NCBI RefSeq assembly: GCF_030159795.1
Contig: NZ_BSND01000005.1
Location: 124,001 to 188,000, forward strand
Direction of reading: 5' to 3'
Origin: Methylophaga thalassica
GTDB taxonomy: Bacteria; Pseudomonadota; Gammaproteobacteria; Nitrosococcales; Methylophagaceae
Length of the DNA: 64,000 nt
Part shown: positions 35,687-45,182 of the stretch, piece by piece
How positions within the stretch are numbered: the stretch's first letter is position 1
How the letters are laid out: every line of letters starts with the position of its first letter
Notes under the pieces: generated by a model
What the model was told of the DNA's origin: nothing
What the model saw: the letters and a program-made list of their open reading frames with translations, nothing else
The model's database searches: none
Made by a program: the position numbers and the translations under genes

Positions 35687-38170
35687 TTATTGAGTATTGA
35701 AATTTATGCGGGTGCTGGCTTGCTGTTTCATTAATTCGATTAGCGCTTTTGCAGGTATGGGTTTGCTGTATAAATACCCTTGCAACTCATCACAGTTATG
35801 TTGACGAAAAAAATCCGCTTGTTCACGGCTCTCAACGCCTTCAGCGATGATGCGAAGATTAAGTCGTCTGGCCAGCTCAATGATAGACAAGGTAATTTCC
35901 GCCGTACTTTTATGGCTTAAGTCCTGAGTAAAACACTTATCTATTTTCAAACAGTCCAACGGAAACAACTGCAAGTGCTTCAGTGAGGAATAACCGGTAC
36001 CAAAATCATCAATCGCCAGACTCATACCGTGTTTTTTAATATTCGTCATGGCCTCAACAGCGTTACTCATATTATTCATCAGCGTACTTTCCGTGACTTC
36101 CAACTCAAGTCTGGATGGTTCAATACCGGCATTTCGCAATGTCTCTGCAATTTCATCAGCAAGTGTCATATCCGAAAACTGCAGTGGCGATAAATTCACA
36201 GCAATTCTGATATGCTCCAAGCCTATCTCTTTCATTAACTTCAGATCTTCACAAGCTTTTCTGAGTACCCATTGTCCGATAGCATTAATCAATCCGGATT
36301 GCTCAGCAACGGGGATGAATGATTCTGGGCCGACATCACCTAATTCGGGACTATGCCAGCGTAATAGTGCTTCAGCCCCAACCAACCGACCAGTCAGAGC
36401 CTCAACTTGAGGCTGATAATAAATTTCAAATTCACCTCTTCCCAAAGCACCACTCATTGCTCGTTCCAACTCAGCGCGCGATTCAATCTCTTGCCCAATA
36501 TCAGCAGTGTAAATGCAAATAGGAAGCGTCTTATCCAAGCGTGACTTAAACATAGCAGTATGGGCTTTTCGGAGTAATTCTGTACAGTCACGACTGTCTG
36601 TTGGCCAGATGCTGAGGCCAATATTGGGTGTCAGAACAATTTCTTCACCAAAGTCATGGATGGGGGTTTGCAAATGAAATAACAGCCTATTGGCTGCATA
36701 TTGGATTGTGTTGATATCTTGCTGCTCCATAATTAAGACAGCAAAATCATCTTCATTTAAATGCGCAATAAACGCATCACTCTCCGTCGCTTGCTTTAAC
36801 CGTTCAGAAATCGTTAGCAACAGAGAATCACTAATCGAGCGATCAATAACACTGATAGCTGAATCAGGTCGAGTCACATGAATAACAAACAAGGCTGCCA
36901 ATGAATTGGGTTGGCTTAGATTTTTTAATTTATGCAATTGTTCCTGTAACACACCATGATTTGGCAAACCTGTGATGATATGTTGCCGGGACTGTTTTTC
37001 TAACTGAGACATGAGCTTTTTTGTAAAGCGATCGTTAAGCTGATATTGCCAGACAGTCCACAGAGGCCAGGATAATAGTGTCATGATCAAAGCACTTGCC
37101 GGTGCAAACCAGAGTTTTGGCCATAGCAATAAGCCTAATGAGCAGCCTGTAATAAGAAGCAATGCCACGATCATAGTGACAAGCGAATAACGCTGCGGCA
37201 GCCAAAACAATATCGTGACACTGAACACAATCAAGATGACCGTTAATACCGACTGAATCGGCTGTGCTAACTCATATAACCATTTATTCTGAAGTAATGT
37301 ATTCATTTCCTGAGAGATGACTTCCACACCAGGCATTCGTTGATGAGACTGGTTAGCTGGGGTTGAAATCATGTCACCGATACCAGCTGAAGTGGCCCCG
37401 ATTAATACATACTTGTTTTCTATAGCCGAAGCAGCAACCCGACCAGCAAGGACATCTACATAAGAAATTCGTTGTGCTTTATCTTCTGGCGATGTAAATG
37501 AAAGCATCACCTTATGGCGACGAAGCCAGCCAGTTCCTGTCTGTTTATCGGCTTTGTCTGCATAGGATGGTGGCATCCTGATGGGTCTATCATTCCCCAC
37601 ATTCAACATTGCCAGCGCCATACTCGGCCAATGTGGATCAGCAATACCGCCATACAAATAAAAATGACGATTCACCCCATCAATATCCAATTCCACATCA
37701 ACATACCCCAAAGCCTCAGCAGCTAAGGCCAGAACAGGAATAGGTAATCGTTCTATGATGATGGAATCCGGCGTTTCCTGAATAGGTGCAACGACCAGAA
37801 CAGTGCGATTATTCTCCGTCATCGCCCTGGCAAGAGACTGATCAGCATCACTATTATTTTCTGGTTCGGAAAATAACAAATCTATACCAATGGCCCGTGG
37901 TGACAGAGCCAATAACGTATCAAGCAGTTCAGCATGACGCTGTCGGGTCCATGGCCATCTGCCTAAGGCCTGGATGCTAGCATCATCAATGGCAATAATG
38001 ACAATATCATCACTCATTGCCGGGGCCTGTAACGGCAGCATCAGGTCATAAATAAGTAAGTCTAAACGCTGCAGTGATTTATTCGCAGAAAGAAAAAAAC
38101 CAGCTAAAGCCAGACAGATAACTAAAAAAAAGCCAATAATCCAACTACGCTGATAGTCAGACATGCTCAC
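35687..38170 (-). CDS. CHASE2-GGDEF(degenerate)-EAL c-di-GMP phosphodiesterase
   Basis: This is an 827-residue inner-membrane sensor enzyme. An N-terminal TM is followed by a CHASE2 extracellular sensor (about 30-300; IAIDDASIQALGRWPWTR is typical) and three TM helices (about 305-380). The GGDEF-like domain has NEDDF in place of GGDEF, so cyclase activity is unlikely. The EAL domain has GAEALLRW, VNLSPLQF, EVTEST, DDFGTGYSSL and ESREQA, which look catalytically complete. It is encoded 7 nt after the FecR/LysM protein gene; that partnership is common for CHASE2 proteins. It should lower c-di-GMP in response to an envelope signal. Confidence 0.9.
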   Translation of the reverse strand: MSMSDYQRSWIIGFFLVICLALAGFFLSANKSLQRLDLLIYDLMLPLQAPAMSDDIVIIAIDDASIQALGRWPWTRQRHAELLDTLLALSPRAIGIDLLFSEPENNSDADQSLARAMTENNRTVLVVAPIQETPDSIIIERLPIPVLALAAEALGYVDVELDIDGVNRHFYLYGGIADPHWPSMALAMLNVGNDRPIRMPPSYADKADKQTGTGWLRRHKVMLSFTSPEDKAQRISYVDVLAGRVAASAIENKYVLIGATSAGIGDMISTPANQSHQRMPGVEVISQEMNTLLQNKWLYELAQPIQSVLTVILIVFSVTILFWLPQRYSLVTMIVALLLITGCSLGLLLWPKLWFAPASALIMTLLSWPLWTVWQYQLNDRFTKKLMSQLEKQSRQHIITGLPNHGVLQEQLHKLKNLSQPNSLAALFVIHVTRPDSAISVIDRSISDSLLLTISERLKQATESDAFIAHLNEDDFAVLIMEQQDINTIQYAANRLLFHLQTPIHDFGEEIVLTPNIGLSIWPTDSRDCTELLRKAHTAMFKSRLDKTLPICIYTADIGQEIESRAELERAMSGALGRGEFEIYYQPQVEALTGRLVGAEALLRWHSPELGDVGPESFIPVAEQSGLINAIGQWVLRKACEDLKLMKEIGLEHIRIAVNLSPLQFSDMTLADEIAETLRNAGIEPSRLELEVTESTLMNNMSNAVEAMTNIKKHGMSLAIDDFGTGYSSLKHLQLFPLDCLKIDKCFTQDLSHKSTAEITLSIIELARRLNLRIIAEGVESREQADFFRQHNCDELQGYLYSKPIPAKALIELMKQQASTRINFNTQ

Positions 38171-38177
38171 GGCTATA

Positions 38178-39845
38178 CTAAATTAAAATGATTGTAAAAA
38201 TTGTCCATAAGCCTAAGGGCCAGAAATTAAATGGTTCCTTGGGCAACGGTTCGATAGTTTGTGTTGCCCCCCAGGGACCTTCATAACCATCCTGCTCAAT
38301 ACTTTTCACACGTAAATATCGCGGAGTATCTTTAAACGGTTCAAATGCAAACTGTGGCTCTGTTACCGTTTTATCAATAATGATGTCGCTAAACGCCTTG
38401 TCATTAGCAATTTGCACCTGATAGTGCTGTTCAGTTGAACTGACATTCCAGGTGGCCATTAACAGGCCGTCTTCTTCAGCAGACAGCGATGCATCTACTT
38501 TTTCTGGAATCGCTTTGATTTGATAGGAGCGTATCGGCCCTATAGGACCCACTTCGCCATCATTTGCAATGCTGGATAAACGCCAATAATAATTTCCTAA
38601 CGCTGACAAAGATGTTGTATCAAACTGTGTTTCTGTAACGGTTCGATCCAATAGTGACTGTGAGAAGTTTTTATCAGAGGCAATTTCCAGACGATAAGCC
38701 GAAGCTTCTTCAGCTGCAGTCCATTGCAATACGGGTGACTGTCCACGTAAGACCTGGGCTTCAACCGGCTTGAGTGCAATAGGTGGTTGTGGATGAGCAT
38801 TGAGTCTAATCAGCACCTGTTGATCCATGCCTTCAAGCCCTAGTGTGTCAATCGCCCGAACTCGCACGGCATAATTGCCATCACTCAAATCAGGAAAGGC
38901 AATACGGTTATGCGGTGTCAGCTCTTGCCATAACAACGTTTCAAAATCATCACTGACTGCCACTTCAACCCGGTAACGGCTAGCACCGGCAATTTTTGAC
39001 CAGGATAGTCGCCAATTGATTTCTGTGATGGTATTCGGCACTGGCTCAAAAACTGGCGCAGGTAGTAGTTCACGAGGCGGAATAGGCGGTTTACCTGACA
39101 CAACCTGAGTACCGAAACCTTTATTCACCAATAACTGTTTATTGGCGCCGGAAACGGCCACTTTTCCACGAAGTACTTCTATATTTGAGACATCCCCCTC
39201 TTCCATGACGAGTGCTCTATAAATCGTGCCACGAACTGCACTGATAGCTGACGGCGTTTCAATTTCAAAGCGTGAACCAGGACCAACGGCCGGAGTCACT
39301 TTGGTATCTATCCGGCCTTTTAATAAGTTCAGCCTGGAATCGACCATGCCGGTTACTCCATGTGCACTCAAATGGTCGAAGTGAACGATGCTTTTTTCAT
39401 GAAGGGAAAGTATCGACTTATCAGCGAACTCAATGGCAACACTGCTATTATCAGTCGTCATTAATTGATCACCAAGCTGCATTAAAGAGCCGACTTTTGC
39501 AGGCTCAGTGGAAGCGCTTCTGGCGCGCTGAATTTCAGCAGTTCCGGTGATGGAAACAATCTTGGCGGCGACGGGGTTACTGCGAATCCAGTCTAGAGGT
39601 ACACGTATCCTGGTGCCTGGCTGTAGATGTTTGGGGTTTTCAATATTATTGAGTTTACGTAACTGCTCAAACCGAGTGACTTTATCAAGATGCTGTTCAC
39701 TCAAACTCCAGAGATTATCACCTTCAACGACGGTATAAATCCAATCCTCGGCATACACCCCTGTCGAGACAAAAAACCAAATAACCGACAACAAGACAAA
39801 TCGATAAATACCTATAAAAGACAGATATTTCACTGGCATCTCCAA
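38178..39845 (-). CDS. LysM- and FecR-domain envelope protein
   Basis: This 555-residue periplasmic protein has a signal peptide (about 1-32) and a LysM peptidoglycan-binding domain (YTVVEGDNLWSLSEQ, 36-82). A FecR domain (about 120-230; includes GSRFEIETPSAISAVRGTIYR) comes next, then repeated fibronectin-like segments with WRLSW, LQWTAAEEASAYRLEIA and YYWRLSSI. The extreme C-terminus is a hydrophobic anchor (FWPLGLWTIFTIILI). It starts the two-gene unit with the CHASE2-EAL enzyme. It probably senses the cell wall and passes the state to the CHASE2 sensor; this is inferred from the recurring gene pairing. Confidence 0.85.
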   Translation of the reverse strand: MEMPVKYLSFIGIYRFVLLSVIWFFVSTGVYAEDWIYTVVEGDNLWSLSEQHLDKVTRFEQLRKLNNIENPKHLQPGTRIRVPLDWIRSNPVAAKIVSITGTAEIQRARSASTEPAKVGSLMQLGDQLMTTDNSSVAIEFADKSILSLHEKSIVHFDHLSAHGVTGMVDSRLNLLKGRIDTKVTPAVGPGSRFEIETPSAISAVRGTIYRALVMEEGDVSNIEVLRGKVAVSGANKQLLVNKGFGTQVVSGKPPIPPRELLPAPVFEPVPNTITEINWRLSWSKIAGASRYRVEVAVSDDFETLLWQELTPHNRIAFPDLSDGNYAVRVRAIDTLGLEGMDQQVLIRLNAHPQPPIALKPVEAQVLRGQSPVLQWTAAEEASAYRLEIASDKNFSQSLLDRTVTETQFDTTSLSALGNYYWRLSSIANDGEVGPIGPIRSYQIKAIPEKVDASLSAEEDGLLMATWNVSSTEQHYQVQIANDKAFSDIIIDKTVTEPQFAFEPFKDTPRYLRVKSIEQDGYEGPWGATQTIEPLPKEPFNFWPLGLWTIFTIILI

Positions 39846-39955
39846 GTGTTATTTGTGATTTTCATCCTTTTTCGTATAGTAGCACTCAACTCAGCAAAAA
39901 CGACACTGTTTTACATAAAAAAATCAGTATGGATAAAGTGTTATAAAATCAGCTA

Positions 39956-41704
39956 TCAGTGATTTTGATTTTCATTCATCAAGTGCCTTTTCAAGCCACT
40001 CTCACGTTGATGTCGGGTTTGAATCGTGTGACGTAATGTCACTTCTTTACTGAGGATAAATACCTGCTGTTTGGCTCGGGTAATCGCGGTATAAAGCAGT
40101 TCACGGTTAAGAATAGGGCTGATTTCATCTGGTAATAAAATACTAACGCTATCAAACTCGGAGCCCTGGCTTTTATGCACCGTCATCGCAAACGCAGTTT
40201 CATGAGCAGGAAGTCGGTTAATCGGTACCCAACGCACTTCCTCATCAAAACAAAAACAGGCGCGAAGTTGTCCAGTCTCATCATGCAAAATGATGCCCGT
40301 GTCACCATTAAACAGTCGTTGCCGGTAATCATTTTGCGTAATCATAATCGGTCTGCCAGCATAAAACGGTAAGCTGGTTCGCCAGCCGCGTTGTGCCAAT
40401 AAACGCATCAGCAAACGATTCACTGATAACACTGATTGTGGCCCTTGCTTTAAGGCAGCCAGAATTCTGAACGTATCAAAGGCCTGTACTACTTGTTGTG
40501 GTGACTGTTTGGATTCCACCGCCTCAATAAAACTTTGGTATCCAGCCATAAAGCATCTTTGCTGCTGCTTTTCATCACTATCCGACCAGATATCATTCAC
40601 ACTTGGATTTAATAAAGCGAGCGCGGCCAGTACATCACCTTCATTCACCTGTTTGGCTAATTGGCCAATCGCACTGTCTTTATCGAAACGATAACTGTGT
40701 TGCAGACGCACAAAGCTATTTAACAGCGTCGATGGCGCTGAGTTTTCTGAGACAGGAATATCCAGTTCGGGAAATTGCTCACTGAACTCAGCCGAAAACT
40801 GGCCTTGTTGTTCATCACTCAAATTCGCTAACACCGCACCAGACTCAACGGAGGCCAATTGTTGGCTGTCACCTAATAAAATCAGTCTGGCTGAAGGCGA
40901 TAAAGCTCGCATTAATTTGGCCATCAAACTGATATCGACCATCGATGCTTCGTCAATGATCAATACATCTAATGGTAAAGGACGTTCGGCATGGTAACGA
41001 CCCTGGTCGTTATGCTCAGTAATGCCCAATAAGCGATGCAGCGTTTTTACTTCATAGGGATGCTGAGCACTAATCGATTGCTGCAGTCTGGCAGCGGCCT
41101 TACCCGTGGGTGCCGCCAGCCCAATATGTAGATCAGGAAATTGCTGTTGCAAACTATTAAGCATGCTTAACACAATCGTGGTTTTACCCGTGCCGGGGCC
41201 ACCAGAGATAACCGCAAATTGTCTGGTCAAGGCTACAGCGACAGCGACTTTTTGCCAGTCTGTACCTCCAATCACACTGGTCCAGCGGCTAAGATCGGCA
41301 TTGAGTTGTTCTATATCGATATCATCGACGGGCTGTAAACGTTGCTGAATCAGCCGAGCCACATCCTGCTCATCACGATAATAACGGTAAAGATAAACCA
41401 GGCCTTGTTCTGTCAAAATCAGTGGCGTGTAATCACCGGGCTGACCAACTGTTTTGGCCTGTGACAATATTTCCATCCAGTCAGCAACAGAATCAGGTAA
41501 TACCGATTTTAAGGGCTGACAAAATGTGGGGAGTTGATGCAAATTCAGACACACATGTCCTTCAGCAATCGCTTCTGACAATATGGCTGCCGTCATGCTT
41601 ACCACTGGACGCATGCCCTGTTCTTTACGATCGATATAGGCGGCAAACTGACAGGCTAATTCGCTTAAACCGTGCTGGCGTAATAACTTCAGCAAATCAG
41701 ACAT
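39956..41704 (-). CDS. recD: RecBCD exonuclease V alpha subunit
   Basis: This 582-residue 5'-3' helicase subunit of RecBCD belongs to SF1B. Walker A is GGPGTGKTTIVLSML (about residue 170), motif II is LIIDEASMVD, and C-terminal motifs include AMTVHKSQGSEFDSV and LYTAITRAKQQVFIL. Length is close to E. coli RecD (608). It overlaps recB by 8 nt and is the last gene of recC-recB-recD. Together the complex resects double-strand ends and loads RecA at Chi. Confidence 0.95.
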   Translation of the reverse strand: MSDLLKLLRQHGLSELACQFAAYIDRKEQGMRPVVSMTAAILSEAIAEGHVCLNLHQLPTFCQPLKSVLPDSVADWMEILSQAKTVGQPGDYTPLILTEQGLVYLYRYYRDEQDVARLIQQRLQPVDDIDIEQLNADLSRWTSVIGGTDWQKVAVAVALTRQFAVISGGPGTGKTTIVLSMLNSLQQQFPDLHIGLAAPTGKAAARLQQSISAQHPYEVKTLHRLLGITEHNDQGRYHAERPLPLDVLIIDEASMVDISLMAKLMRALSPSARLILLGDSQQLASVESGAVLANLSDEQQGQFSAEFSEQFPELDIPVSENSAPSTLLNSFVRLQHSYRFDKDSAIGQLAKQVNEGDVLAALALLNPSVNDIWSDSDEKQQQRCFMAGYQSFIEAVESKQSPQQVVQAFDTFRILAALKQGPQSVLSVNRLLMRLLAQRGWRTSLPFYAGRPIMITQNDYRQRLFNGDTGIILHDETGQLRACFCFDEEVRWVPINRLPAHETAFAMTVHKSQGSEFDSVSILLPDEISPILNRELLYTAITRAKQQVFILSKEVTLRHTIQTRHQRESGLKRHLMNENQNH

Positions 41705-44700
41705 CGTCCACCTCAGACATGCAACGGTTGAGCGCTTCTAATAAGGCAGTCGATGGACGTTCAAAATACACACCCGCTTGACCCCAATCCGGATGCATAC
41801 CCCGTATAAACAAGTAATACACACCGCCAAAATGCTGCTTAGGATCGTAATCAGTCAGACGCGTTTGCAGATAACGATGCAATGCCAAGCTGTAAATTAA
41901 ATATTGCAGCGGATAGCTATGAGCCACCATGGCCTCATCTAACGCTGCCTGCCGATAATTGTCAGCCTGAGTTCCTAACCAGTTGGATTTATAGTCGGCA
42001 ATATAAAAACGCCCCTCATGCTCAAACACCAGATCGATAAAGCCTTTCATAAAGCCGCTAAGATCGACAAATTGTAATGACTTCACCACCGGACTGAGAA
42101 TCGGGTAATCGTCGACAAAAGGCATTAATGTCTGTTTTAAACTTTTTGCTGTTAACTGCCTTACTGGAAAGAAAAATGCCATTTCATCTAAACGCTGCTG
42201 CGGCTGAATATCACGTAAGGTCAGCCCGGTTTGCTGATTTAATTTAGTACTGACCACGGCATCCAACCAGGATGAAACGACAGCAGACCACTCATTATCA
42301 ATGCCAAACTGGCTTAACGTTTTGTCTACCAAGATGGTGAGTTCTTCATTCTGCTGCTGGAAGTCCCAGTGTTCAAACAAGCTATGTAAACAGGTACCGG
42401 CATTTGCGCCTTTTGGAAACCCAAACCGATCCTGACGTGGCTCACTGCTTGGCATGTCTACTGGCAGCAACGGTGCGTCATGATCCGGTAACTCGATATG
42501 CTGCCCGTGACTCAAGCCGGTAAAGCTACCAATATGCCAGGGTGTCTGAATCTGTCCTGCAAACTGTCTCGCTTGTAATGTCTGTGCTGACACATCCGCC
42601 TGTTTGACAACCGGTGGTACATCCGCATCCCAGGTAATCACGTTCATATTGTCTTGCTGTGATGCCACCATCTGCTGCAAACTTTGTTGCATTTCACCAG
42701 CATTAACTTGTTCTAACTCAGGATGAAGCAACTGAAATAAGGCGCTTTGCTGAACGTTTTTCACAGGTGCCCACACAATCACACACTGTTCACGAGCACG
42801 GGTTAATGCCACATAAAGCAAACGTAAGTCTTCAGCTTGCTGCTCTTCAGCCATAATCGGTTGTGCTTCAGAAAAACCAGGCTCGCCAAAGGCAACACAG
42901 GCCTGATTATCGTCTGCTCGATGAAACGTCATCACTGTCGGCTGTTGATTGAACTGGCTTTGATGCCAGAGGAACGGACAAAACACAATCGGGTATTCCA
43001 GCCCTTTACTAGTGTGAATGGTAATCACTTTGACCAGTTGTTCATCACTTTCCAGCCGAATCTGAGCGGCATCGCCACTTTTATCAGCAGACTGTCGCTG
43101 TGAAGCTAACCACATCAAAATAGCTTCCATCGTATTATTGCGTCGCGTTGCATGCGCCTGAATCAATTCAGCCAAATGCAATAAATTGGTCAGTTGCCGT
43201 TCACCATCAGCTAAGGCTAACCAGTGACGTTGCACATCCAGTGCAGCCAGTAAGGCACGGAACATCACAATAAAACCGGCCTGCTGCCATTGCTCATGCA
43301 GCGAGACAAAAAAGTCTGTCTGCTTCAGCCACTGCTGTTCGTCTTGCTGAGCCTGATAAATGTCTAATGCACTTTTAGCAAATAAGGGGGTTGCTAAAGC
43401 CGTGGCAATCAGGCTGTCATTACTGGGTTGAGCAATCGCCATTAACACCCGTTCCAGCATCACCGCCTGCGGTGTTTCAAACACACTGTCACGTGACTGC
43501 TGCACACTGTTCACACCACGTGCCCGTAGTGCCTGCTGAATGGTTGTTGCCTGTTTATGGCTTCTGACTAAGACGGCAATATCACCGCCATTGAGCTGAC
43601 GTTGACGGCCATCTTTATCGGTCAGCATTACCTCATCGCTGGCTGACTGATTTAACAAAGTTGCGATCTGATCGGCAGTCACATTTGCCGCATTTTGCAT
43701 CATATCGCTAACATTAAATGGCGTGTCAGATGACATCCATACCCATGATAGCGGCGACAAAGCCTGGCCTGACACCGTTAAACACGCCTCATCAGCACGA
43801 GCCGCTTTCACTGGATAAAACGGAATATCGTCATACAAAAACGGCTGTGGCACGCGTTCGAACAAATGATTAACCGCCTTCACCAGACGTGGATGCGAGC
43901 GCCAGTTGGTATCCAGATTAAACTCATTGCTAGCCGCATGTTTTGCTTTCAGATAAGTAAAAATATCAGCGCCACGGAAACTGTAAATCGCCTGTTTTGG
44001 GTCGCCAACAAAAAACACCGGCTGCTCGGTGTTGGCAAAAATCGTATGAAAACAGTCGTATTGAATCGGATCGGTGTCCTGAAACTCATCAATCAATGCC
44101 GCCTGAAACTGCTCACGAATTTTAGCGATCAGCTTATCGGCTTGCGGGCCATGTAAGGCCTGTTGCAGATTAAGTAACAAATCATCAAAGGCCTGCAGTT
44201 TTAATTGCTGTTTACGTTTGGGTAACTCAGTGGCGAGATACTCTGATAATTGCTGACGTAGTTGCTGCAATTGTAACGAACGCGCCGTTTGCAGTTGTTG
44301 GTCGGTATCGAGCAAGACATCACATGCCCGCCATAAACTCAGTTCAGGTAGCTCCTGTCCCTTTTTCAGCGCCTGTGTCAGTTCAGCCTGACCAAACTTG
44401 GCAAACTTCTCAAACAATCCTGCTTGTTTTCCAGCCTGCATCAGGCTGTCCATTTCAGCTATCCAGCCACTGACACTGGCCGCACGATATTTATTACCGT
44501 TGAGCACGTTTTTATCCTGCAAAACCGCAATCGCTTCATCACGCTGTTGCCACCACAACGACTGAACGTGTTCAAACTGCTCATCATATAAAGCTTGTAA
44601 TGGCTCCACCGCCATTTCCGGCAGCGGTATGACTTCAAGATAAGGTTTGCCAATCAAGCTGCTGACTGACTGCAATAACACTTCCGGGCTTTGGCGTTTT

Positions 44701-45182
44701 TGTAATAAATAACGGGCAAAAGCGTTATCTGCCGAGCTGACATAACGACGCCAGAAATCATCGGCAACCGCTTGTTTGAGTTCTTGTTCATCGGCCACCA
44801 TTTCCATATCAAAGAAATGACCGCTTTCAAATGCAAAGTCCTGCAAAGCGCGTTGGCAAAAACCATGAATGGTGTAAATAGCGGCTTCATCAAAACTCTG
44901 AATCGCCAGTTGTAAACGTTTTATCGCCTGAGGATCTGCCTGCGCTTGTTGGCTCAGTTGTTTACGTTCATCAACCAGTCGTGCCCTTAAACGTCCGCGT
45001 AACTCTTCGGTAGCTGCACGGGTATAAGTCACCACCAGAATCTGGCTGACTTCCAGTTTCTGTTCCACCACCAGACGGCAATACAGCTCTGCCAGCGTAA
45101 AGGTTTTACCGGTGCCGGCACTGGCTTCAATTAGATTAATGCCTTTGAGTGCAACCGTGTCCACATTAAATTGGGCACTCAT
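41697..45182 (-). CDS. recB: RecBCD exonuclease V beta subunit
   Basis: This 1161-residue helicase-nuclease subunit has Walker A EASAGTGKTFTLAEL (about residues 18-32), motif II region LIDEFQDTDPIQYD, motif III FVGDPKQAIYSFRGAD, and KVITIHTSKGLEYPIVF. The C-terminal RecB nuclease domain keeps FYIADYKSNWLG, the Mg-binding Asp/Lys pair. It starts inside the recC stop (4-nt overlap) and overlaps recD by 8 nt. Length matches E. coli RecB (1180). No ptrA-like gene is interposed, unlike E. coli. Confidence 0.95.
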   Translation of the reverse strand: MSAQFNVDTVALKGINLIEASAGTGKTFTLAELYCRLVVEQKLEVSQILVVTYTRAATEELRGRLRARLVDERKQLSQQAQADPQAIKRLQLAIQSFDEAAIYTIHGFCQRALQDFAFESGHFFDMEMVADEQELKQAVADDFWRRYVSSADNAFARYLLQKRQSPEVLLQSVSSLIGKPYLEVIPLPEMAVEPLQALYDEQFEHVQSLWWQQRDEAIAVLQDKNVLNGNKYRAASVSGWIAEMDSLMQAGKQAGLFEKFAKFGQAELTQALKKGQELPELSLWRACDVLLDTDQQLQTARSLQLQQLRQQLSEYLATELPKRKQQLKLQAFDDLLLNLQQALHGPQADKLIAKIREQFQAALIDEFQDTDPIQYDCFHTIFANTEQPVFFVGDPKQAIYSFRGADIFTYLKAKHAASNEFNLDTNWRSHPRLVKAVNHLFERVPQPFLYDDIPFYPVKAARADEACLTVSGQALSPLSWVWMSSDTPFNVSDMMQNAANVTADQIATLLNQSASDEVMLTDKDGRQRQLNGGDIAVLVRSHKQATTIQQALRARGVNSVQQSRDSVFETPQAVMLERVLMAIAQPSNDSLIATALATPLFAKSALDIYQAQQDEQQWLKQTDFFVSLHEQWQQAGFIVMFRALLAALDVQRHWLALADGERQLTNLLHLAELIQAHATRRNNTMEAILMWLASQRQSADKSGDAAQIRLESDEQLVKVITIHTSKGLEYPIVFCPFLWHQSQFNQQPTVMTFHRADDNQACVAFGEPGFSEAQPIMAEEQQAEDLRLLYVALTRAREQCVIVWAPVKNVQQSALFQLLHPELEQVNAGEMQQSLQQMVASQQDNMNVITWDADVPPVVKQADVSAQTLQARQFAGQIQTPWHIGSFTGLSHGQHIELPDHDAPLLPVDMPSSEPRQDRFGFPKGANAGTCLHSLFEHWDFQQQNEELTILVDKTLSQFGIDNEWSAVVSSWLDAVVSTKLNQQTGLTLRDIQPQQRLDEMAFFFPVRQLTAKSLKQTLMPFVDDYPILSPVVKSLQFVDLSGFMKGFIDLVFEHEGRFYIADYKSNWLGTQADNYRQAALDEAMVAHSYPLQYLIYSLALHRYLQTRLTDYDPKQHFGGVYYLFIRGMHPDWGQAGVYFERPSTALLEALNRCMSEVDDV

